Shown piece by piece: positions 51,030-56,082 of a stretch of 56,082 bases of DNA. Position 1 is the first letter of the stretch, and each line of letters opens with the position of its first letter. This DNA comes from CAZMVY01 sp964569765 (GTDB taxonomy: Bacteria; Planctomycetota; Phycisphaerae; UBA1845; PWPN01): contig CAZMVY010000003.1 of assembly GCA_964569765.1 (NCBI GenBank), forward strand, positions 1-56,082, written 5' to 3'. The notes under the pieces were generated by a model. It made no database searches, had not been told where the DNA came from, and worked only from the letters and a program-made list of their open reading frames with translations. A program made the position numbers and the translations under genes.

Positions 51030-52649
51030 CTAACGAAGCTGTAACAGCGCGGCGGTCCGGCGCGAGTCGGCCTCCGCGCGAGCCTCCCGCGCTCGTTGCG
51101 TCTCGCCCATGGCCGCGTAGGTTTCGCTCATGCACATGTACGGCTCCCAGGCATCCGGGAACCGGTCGGCCAACTCGCTTGCCACACGCAACGAGTCCTC
51201 GTATCGCTTCTCCACGAAGTATACCCATGCCAGATTGTTTGCCGCATGGAAGTTGTCGGGGTACGCCTCCAGCACATAGCGGTTCATGCTCACATCCGAC
51301 CGCCACGCCGAAGCGTAGGACCAGGTCTGCGGCAACAGCACGATCGCCGCACAGACGCCGGCCAGCGCCAACTGCCGCCCGTACCGATTCACCGCCCCCG
51401 CCACCACGACCGCCAGTACCACCGAGGGCAAGTACAACCATCGCTCCGCGAACAGCCAGCTTGCCACCGGCACCACGTGCAACGGCAACAGCATGAACCA
51501 CGCAAACACCAGCGCCCAGATACCGACGGCCCGCCCTCGCCGGCATCCCCATACAATCAGGGCGATCCACAGCCCCGCGAGGAACATGCCGCCCCAGACA
51601 TCCGCCTCGCGGAGGCTTCGCGCCGGCAGCAGGGCATCGGGGTTCCACAGCGGCGACAGGGCCGACGGATCCACGAACAAGCGGGCTGTGAGCCAGAGTA
51701 GCCGGAACGGCGTTAGCAGACAGGCTGCCAGATCCTCCCGCGCGAGGGGGTTCGCCCAGAACGGCAGCGACTCCGGCGGCCGACGATAGTGCATGCCGAA
51801 GATAAAAAACCGAAGGAAGAAGAACGCGGCCGCCACGTACGCAAACCCGATGTGGCCCCGGCGAGCCAGATCGCCCAGCCACGCGGTAAACGGGGGTCGC
51901 GCCCCCGCGGCTTCCGTCCTTCTTTGATACCACTGGAGCGAGAGGATGGCGGGCCAGATGAAGAGCGCGTGCTCTTTTGAGAACACCGCCGCCGCGAACA
52001 ACACGGCACTGAACACGTGAAACCGCCCCAGCGCCGCCCCCGTGAGCGACACGGGCTGCGCGTAGCGGAGCAACAGCCACGCAGAGAACAGGCCGGCCAG
52101 TATCTCGCTGCGGCCGACCACAGGCGCTACGGCGTCCGCGTGAATCGGGTGAACGGCGAACAGAAGCCCCGCGATCAACGCGGCCATCGTGTTCCCCCAT
52201 ACCCGCAACGCCAGCACGCACACCAGCACGCTCGTCACGCCGTGAAGGATGGTGTTCGTCCCGTGGTAGCTCGCCAGACCGTGCAGGATCGTTTCGCCCG
52301 CGTGCAGGGCGCCCGGCCGGCCGCCGTGCAACCGATACTCCAGCCGGAAGCTCCCGATCGTCATGGGGCGGTACAGCTTGTCGCCGCCCCCCGGCCGTCG
52401 CTCCCGCGGACTTGCCGGCGGCCAATACGAAGTGATCAGAAACCGGTACCAGGTGTCCGGGGCCTTGACGATCCAGTTCTCACTGACAATCGGGTGATCG
52501 TCGTAGACGAACGGGTGACGCAACGTAGGCCAGAACGCCGCAACGCCGGCCACGAAACAAACGGCGCAGGCGAGCGCCCGGGTCCGGACCGTCACGCGCG
52601 GCGACGGCCCGCTCCCGAGATCGTCGCTGTGCGCCGTAATCGCGCTCAT
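51030..52649 (-). CDS. TMTC-like multi-pass membrane protein with short TPR tail
   Basis: A 539-residue membrane protein with about ten hydrophobic segments. FVYDDHPIVSEN, LYRPMT, FAVHPIHADAVAPVVGRSEIL, FSKEHAL and FAERWLYLPSV are the motifs of TMTC/DUF1736-type proteins. The C-terminal 110 or so residues hold two or three TPRs. Start 52649 is supported by GAAGGGCGG upstream. It lies 25 bases after the short-chain dehydrogenase gene and is probably cotranscribed. Compared with the 19972-22008 product it has fewer TPRs. Confidence 0.82.
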   Translation of the reverse strand: MSAITAHSDDLGSGPSPRVTVRTRALACAVCFVAGVAAFWPTLRHPFVYDDHPIVSENWIVKAPDTWYRFLITSYWPPASPRERRPGGGDKLYRPMTIGSFRLEYRLHGGRPGALHAGETILHGLASYHGTNTILHGVTSVLVCVLALRVWGNTMAALIAGLLFAVHPIHADAVAPVVGRSEILAGLFSAWLLLRYAQPVSLTGAALGRFHVFSAVLFAAAVFSKEHALFIWPAILSLQWYQRRTEAAGARPPFTAWLGDLARRGHIGFAYVAAAFFFLRFFIFGMHYRRPPESLPFWANPLAREDLAACLLTPFRLLWLTARLFVDPSALSPLWNPDALLPARSLREADVWGGMFLAGLWIALIVWGCRRGRAVGIWALVFAWFMLLPLHVVPVASWLFAERWLYLPSVVLAVVVAGAVNRYGRQLALAGVCAAIVLLPQTWSYASAWRSDVSMNRYVLEAYPDNFHAANNLAWVYFVEKRYEDSLRVASELADRFPDAWEPYMCMSETYAAMGETQRAREARAEADSRRTAALLQLR

Positions 52650-52674
52650 CGTCCGCCCTTCGGCGAGGCGTGGC

Positions 52675-53403
52675 TCAGGCCGCGCCGCCGGCAAACTCCC
52701 TGGCGGAGAACCGCTCGCCCGTCACATCCCTCGAATCGTCGGAGGCAAGATACAGGAAAACCGGTACGACCTCGCGCGGCATCGGCAGCGTCGCCGGATC
52801 CTCGGCGGGATACGCCGCCGCCCGCATGCCCGTCCGCATCCCACCCGGATCGACCACATTGACGCGGATCCCCGTATTCCGAAGTTCCTCCGCCATCATG
52901 AAACTCAGCCCCTCGAGGGCCCACTTGCTCACGAGATACGCCCCCCAGTTGGGCCGCGCCTTGCGCCCTACGCTGCTTGAGACATTGATGATCGCCCCGG
53001 CCCCCTGACGTCGCATCACATGGGCGACCTCACGCGACATCCGGAAGGCCCCCGTAAGATTCGTCGCCAAGACCTCGTTCCAGACCTCCGAAGGGTACTC
53101 CGTCACCGGAGCCCGCCGCCCCAGGATCGAGGCGAAGTTGATCAAGACCTCGAACCCGCCCAAACGCTGCACGCCCCGGTGGACCAGCCGCAGAACGTCT
53201 TCCTCCACGGAAACATCGCACCCCTCCGCCATCGCCGGGACGCCCCGCCGGGCCAGATCCGCCTCGACGCCAACCAGAACATCCGCCCGCCTCGCGCAGA
53301 GGATGAGATGCGCCCCGTGCTCGGCGAAGACCTCCGCCAGCACCCGCCCCAGGCCGCGCGACGCCCCCGTGATCAGCACGACTTTTCCGGCCACGTGCCA
53401 CAT
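52675..53403 (-). CDS. Short-chain dehydrogenase/reductase
   Basis: A 242-residue SDR. The nucleotide-binding TGASRGLG (residues 12-19), N115, S142-S144, Y156 and K160 are present. The usual NNAG is replaced by N89-F-A-S92, an uncommon change beside the cofactor. ATG at 53403 gives the standard SDR N-terminus; the ATG at 53427 would lie within a candidate promoter. Substrate unknown. Confidence 0.85.
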   Translation of the reverse strand: MWHVAGKVVLITGASRGLGRVLAEVFAEHGAHLILCARRADVLVGVEADLARRGVPAMAEGCDVSVEEDVLRLVHRGVQRLGGFEVLINFASILGRRAPVTEYPSEVWNEVLATNLTGAFRMSREVAHVMRRQGAGAIINVSSSVGRKARPNWGAYLVSKWALEGLSFMMAEELRNTGIRVNVVDPGGMRTGMRAAAYPAEDPATLPMPREVVPVFLYLASDDSRDVTGERFSAREFAGGAA

Positions 53404-53417
53404 TTGACCCGGCGCGT

Positions 53418-53445
53418 ATCGTACCATAGAAGGGAGAATTGGAAA
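53418..53445 (-). promoter_or_regulatory. Promoter candidate for the SDR-TMTC pair
   Basis: Minus strand: TTTCCA at 53445-53440, 16-base spacer, TACGAT at 53423-53418. Transcription would begin only about 8 bases before the ATG at 53403, suggesting a near-leaderless message. Confidence 0.35.
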
Positions 53446-53571
53446 GCGGAAGGGACGCCCGCCCGGCGGCTGCGACGCGATTGCGTCTGCACCGGGAACC
53501 GTGCCCGACGCTCGGCCGGCGCACCGACAGCCCGACGGACAACGGCGTACCGGACCAACGGATTCACGCTC

Positions 53572-54138
53572 ATGCTCAAAGAAAACGCATCACGCCTGCG
53601 GGCCGAGGATGCGGCCCTGCTTGTCGTGGATATCCAGAAGCGCCTGCTCCCGCACATCGCCAACCACGAGGCCGTTGCGGCCGCAGCCATCCGGATGATC
53701 CGCGGCGCGAGCGTCCTGAAGGTGCCGATCCTCGTCACGGAACAGTATCCCAAGGGAATCGGCCCGACCGTCCCGGCCGTCCAGGAAGCCTTTGAGCCGG
53801 GAACCTTCCGCGCGATCGAGAAGATGACGTTCAGTTGCTGCGCAACGGAGGAGATCGTCTCCGCGCTGTCGCAGATCGGGCGGTCTCGCATCATCGTCGT
53901 GGGAATCGAGTCGCATGTCTGCGTGATGCAGACCGTGCTCGACCTGCTCGCGCTCGGGTATGCCCCGTTCGTCTGCGCGGATGCGGTGGGTTCGCGCCAC
54001 GACATCGACCGCGAAATGGCTCTCGAACGGATGCGCCACGCCGGCGCGGTCATCACGACGACAGAGTCTGCCCTGTTCGAGCTGCTCCATCGCGCCGGAA
54101 CGCCCGAGTTCATCAAGGTGCTCAAGATCGTGAAGTGA
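53572..54138 (+). CDS. Isochorismatase-like cysteine hydrolase
   Basis: A 188-residue isochorismatase-superfamily hydrolase. The catalytic triad is D20 (VVDIQ), K61 (EQYPKG) and C117 (ESHVCVMQT), with the usual cis-peptide region GIESHVC. The overall sequence is closer to YcaC/ISOC-type hydrolases than to nicotinamidase; the substrate is unknown. The ribosome site is weak. It is divergent from the SDR gene. Confidence 0.88.
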   Translation: MLKENASRLRAEDAALLVVDIQKRLLPHIANHEAVAAAAIRMIRGASVLKVPILVTEQYPKGIGPTVPAVQEAFEPGTFRAIEKMTFSCCATEEIVSALSQIGRSRIIVVGIESHVCVMQTVLDLLALGYAPFVCADAVGSRHDIDREMALERMRHAGAVITTTESALFELLHRAGTPEFIKVLKIVK

Positions 54139-54210
54139 GCTGTGGCGTGCGGCCCCTCCAGAGGCCGCCAAACATCCACCGCTGTCTCTCCGGAGGCCCC
54201 AGCAGGATCC

Positions 54211-54474
54211 ATGTTCCGCCACCCTACCGACGATGACGAATGGTCCGAGCCGGAGAACTTCGACGACGATTCCGCAGACGCCGAGGCGGACGAGTCCCCT
54301 TGCCCCGCCTGCGGCCGGAGCATCTACGACGACGCCGAAAAATGCCCCTACTGCGGAGAATGGATCACCCCCCCCGGCGCGGCGGAAACCCGCAGCCGAT
54401 CGTGGTTCTGGCCGATCCTCGTCGTATTCCTCGTCGTAGTGATACTGATGGCGTGGCACAGCCTCGGCCGATAG
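54211..54474 (+). CDS. Small zinc-ribbon membrane protein
   Basis: An 87-residue protein with an acidic N-terminus, a zinc ribbon at about 31-49 (CPACG then CPYCG) and a single C-terminal membrane helix (about 66-83). CAGGA lies close before the ATG at 54211. It has the same architecture as the 31009-31269 product. Role unknown. Confidence 0.75.
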   Translation: MFRHPTDDDEWSEPENFDDDSADAEADESPCPACGRSIYDDAEKCPYCGEWITPPGAAETRSRSWFWPILVVFLVVVILMAWHSLGR

Positions 54475-54542
54475 TATACTTGTTTGAGGATTCCTTTATA
54501 TTCGCCCATGCCGGCGGTCGGACAGACCCGCCGGCAGGCACG

Positions 54543-55547
54543 ATGCCTGACACTACCATGAGCTTCCCACAGACACGGTTTCGCAGACTTCGATCCAACC
54601 CAACGATCCGACGACTGGTCCGCGAGACGTCGCTCTCCGTGGACGACCTGATCGCGCCGCTGTTCGTCCGACCCGGTCGAGAGGTGAAGGTACCGATCGC
54701 TTCTATGCCCGGGCAATACCAGATGTCCGTGGACGTCGCGGCCGAGGAGTGCCGACAGATCGAGGCCCTGGGCATTCCGGCGGTCCTGTTGTTCGGTATC
54801 CCGGCGCACAAGGACGAACTCGGCACCGAAGCGTGGCGAAACGACGGCGTCGTCCAACAGGCCGTCCGCGCCATCAAGTCGGCGTGCCCGAATCTGCTGG
54901 TCATCACGGACGTATGCCTGTGCGAATACACCAGCCACGGCCACTGCGGCGTGATCGCCGAGCGCGGCGGACGCAAGGACGTGGACAACGATGCGACCCT
55001 CGTCAACCTCGCCAAGGAGGCCGTCTCGCACGCCCGGGCCGGCGCGGACATCGTCGCCCCGTCGGACATGATGGACGGCCGTGTCGCCGCAATCCGCAAC
55101 GCCCTCGATGCGGAAGGACTGTCGCACACGCCGATCCTTTCGTATGCCGCCAAGTTCGCCAGCGCCTACTACGGACCGTTCCGCGACGCGGCCGAGTCCC
55201 CCCCTCGATTCGGCGACCGCAAGAGCTACCAGATGGACCCCGGCAACCCGAACGAGGCCCTGCGGGAAGTGGCCCTCGACATTGAGGAAGGCGCCGACAT
55301 GGTAATGGTCAAACCCGCCGTGAACTACCTCGACGTCCTCTACCGCGTGAAGGAACGGTTCGGCCTGCCGACTGCCGCGTATCATGTCAGCGGTGAATAC
55401 GCCATGATCAAGGCCGCCGCCGCCAACGGCTGGCTCGACGAGAAGGCCTGCGTCCTCGAGACGATGCTCGCGATCAAGAGGGCCGGCGCCGACATGATCC
55501 TCACGTACTACGCCAGGGACGTCGCCGGCTGGCTCCAGGGACGCTGA
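54543..55547 (+). CDS. hemB: Delta-aminolevulinic acid dehydratase (porphobilinogen synthase)
   Basis: A 334-residue HemB joining two 5-aminolevulinate molecules in heme synthesis. Schiff-base lysine K257 (VMVKPA) and K204 (YAAKFASAYYGPFRDA) are present. C125, C127 and C135 in VCLCEYTSHGHCG give the zinc-type active site rather than the magnesium type. ATG at 54543 has GGCAGG upstream; ATG at 54558 is an alternative. A/T-rich bases just upstream (TATACT at 54475, TATATT at 54497) may hold its promoter. Confidence 0.95.
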   Translation: MPDTTMSFPQTRFRRLRSNPTIRRLVRETSLSVDDLIAPLFVRPGREVKVPIASMPGQYQMSVDVAAEECRQIEALGIPAVLLFGIPAHKDELGTEAWRNDGVVQQAVRAIKSACPNLLVITDVCLCEYTSHGHCGVIAERGGRKDVDNDATLVNLAKEAVSHARAGADIVAPSDMMDGRVAAIRNALDAEGLSHTPILSYAAKFASAYYGPFRDAAESPPRFGDRKSYQMDPGNPNEALREVALDIEEGADMVMVKPAVNYLDVLYRVKERFGLPTAAYHVSGEYAMIKAAAANGWLDEKACVLETMLAIKRAGADMILTYYARDVAGWLQGR

Positions 55548-55741
55548 AGGGCCGACGGATGGTCGGCTGCTCGCCCGTTCCTCCGCTTGTTGCAGAATGC
55601 GAACCCTCCGCCCGCAAGCCCGCCCGCGGCGGCCAATGTGCCGTTCGCCTGCGAGCACGCATACACGACTCGCCCCATCCGACAAAGCGCATATACTAGC
55701 GGTGGGCGGGCGGATAATTGCGCCCCTGCGCGGAGAGCCGC
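55548..55741 (+). promoter_or_regulatory. Intergenic region before the Nramp-like gene
   Basis: GCCGAC (55551-55556) pairs with GTCGGC (55562-55567), a small hairpin just after hemB without a T-run. TATACT at 55692-55697 is a good -10 with no convincing -35. GGAGAG lies 5 bases before the next ATG. No clear metal-regulator site was recognised. Confidence 0.4.
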
Positions 55742-56082
55742 ATGCAAAAACCCGACGACCCGACCGGGCAACAGCACCTCGACCCGCTCGGCGATGGTGT
55801 CGCCGCGGCCCCTGCGCCGGGGATCGCCTCCGGCCCTGCGCCCCCCGGCTGGCGGCGCGAGCTTGCCCAGCCGTCGCTGCCCGAAGCCTACGCTACCGTC
55901 CGCGTGCCGCATGCGGGCGGTTTCTGGCGCACGCTGCGGGCATTCGTCGGCCCCGGGCTCCTGGTCGCCGTCGGCTTCCTGGCCCCCGGAAACTGGGCCA
56001 CCGCCCTCGCCGGCGGGGGCCGGCCAGTCGGGCCCGGCGCGGGCGTCGGCTCGGTCCCCTCGGACAGCTCCGCCCCCGGCAT
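55742..56082 (+). CDS. mntH: Nramp/MntH-like divalent metal transporter, partial
   Basis: The first 113 codons of a gene cut by the window end. After a Pro/Ala-rich N-terminus, PSLPEAYATVRVPHAGGFWRTLRAFVGPGLLVAVGF matches the start of Nramp-family manganese/iron transporters. The metal-binding DPGN of the first helix reads APGN. From about codon 95 (56024 on) the sequence no longer resembles the family, suggesting a frame error or poor sequence at the very end. Start supported by GGAGAG. Confidence 0.7.
   Translation, partial: MQKPDDPTGQQHLDPLGDGVAAAPAPGIASGPAPPGWRRELAQPSLPEAYATVRVPHAGGFWRTLRAFVGPGLLVAVGFLAPGNWATALAGGGRPVGPGAGVGSVPSDSSAPG

Noticed and set aside
54452..54480. TGGCAC followed by TATACT as a sigma-54 or sigma-70 promoter for hemB
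   Set aside because: No TTGC at the -12 position and the spacing to TATACT is only 15 bases, so neither promoter type is convincing.
1..56082. tRNA, rRNA, CRISPR, insertion sequences
   Set aside because: Intergenic regions were read for T-arm-like GTTCGA patterns, regularly spaced long repeats, and transposase motifs; none held up. GGTTCGA near 18300 has no cloverleaf around it.

Overview
The window is GC-rich, gene-dense bacterial chromosome that reads like a member of the Planctomycetota, possibly Phycisphaerae-like. The pointers are two prepilin-type proteins with an N-terminal FTLIELL segment and a late (V/L)xxDGH motif, a secreted protein ending in calcium-loop repeats with a duplicated CFNGPNRP motif, a very long MoxR/von Willebrand factor A (VWA)/TPR cluster, and two TMTC-like membrane TPR proteins. 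LpxB and an outer-membrane style secretome fit a diderm. Taxonomic placement is inference. I saw no insertion sequence, CRISPR array, rRNA or tRNA.

Layout. 481-17133: six same-strand, tightly spaced genes: a secreted protein with two degenerate retropepsin-like modules, TPRs and a thioredoxin-like domain without its CxxC; a DUF4175-like membrane protein; a MoxR AAA+ ATPase; a DUF58 protein; a BatA-like membrane protein with a damaged metal site; and a 2989-residue membrane protein with two VWA domains and more than 2000 residues of TPR-like helices. 17412-22008: a TPR protein with a Cys-rich tail, a membrane polyferredoxin with an HMA-like tail, and a TMTC-like TPR protein. 22087-28551: a prepilin-like protein, a dockerin-like secreted protein and a clan-A glycoside hydrolase-like protein. 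28674-31269: a DUF2721 protein, rhamnulokinase and a small zinc-ribbon membrane protein. 31325-34024 (minus): pyrH, tsf and rpsB, with two candidate rpsB promoters, a perfect palindrome and a terminator between rpsB and tsf. 34258-39669: lpxB, a histidine kinase, an NtrC-type sigma-54 activator and, behind a textbook sigma-54 promoter, a prepilin-like gene with a strong terminator.

40028-45531 is the canonical fatty-acid locus rpmF-plsX-fabH-fabD-fabG-acpP-fabF, with a promoter before rpmF and a second before acpP. 45739-46179 is an isolated FliN-like gene with a sigma-28-like promoter. Then come a TIM-barrel epimerase-like gene and rlmN (minus), xylulokinase and an inositol-monophosphatase-like gene (plus), a TMTC-like gene and a short-chain dehydrogenase (minus), an isochorismatase-like hydrolase, a second zinc-ribbon membrane protein and hemB (plus). 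The window ends inside an Nramp/MntH-like gene.

Functionally it mixes housekeeping operons (translation, UMP kinase, fatty acids, lipid A, heme, rRNA methylation), carbohydrate use (two sugar kinases, a glycoside hydrolase) and envelope systems. The least explained parts are the MoxR/VWA/TPR cluster and a family of phased heptamer repeats that sits inside two otherwise intact genes.
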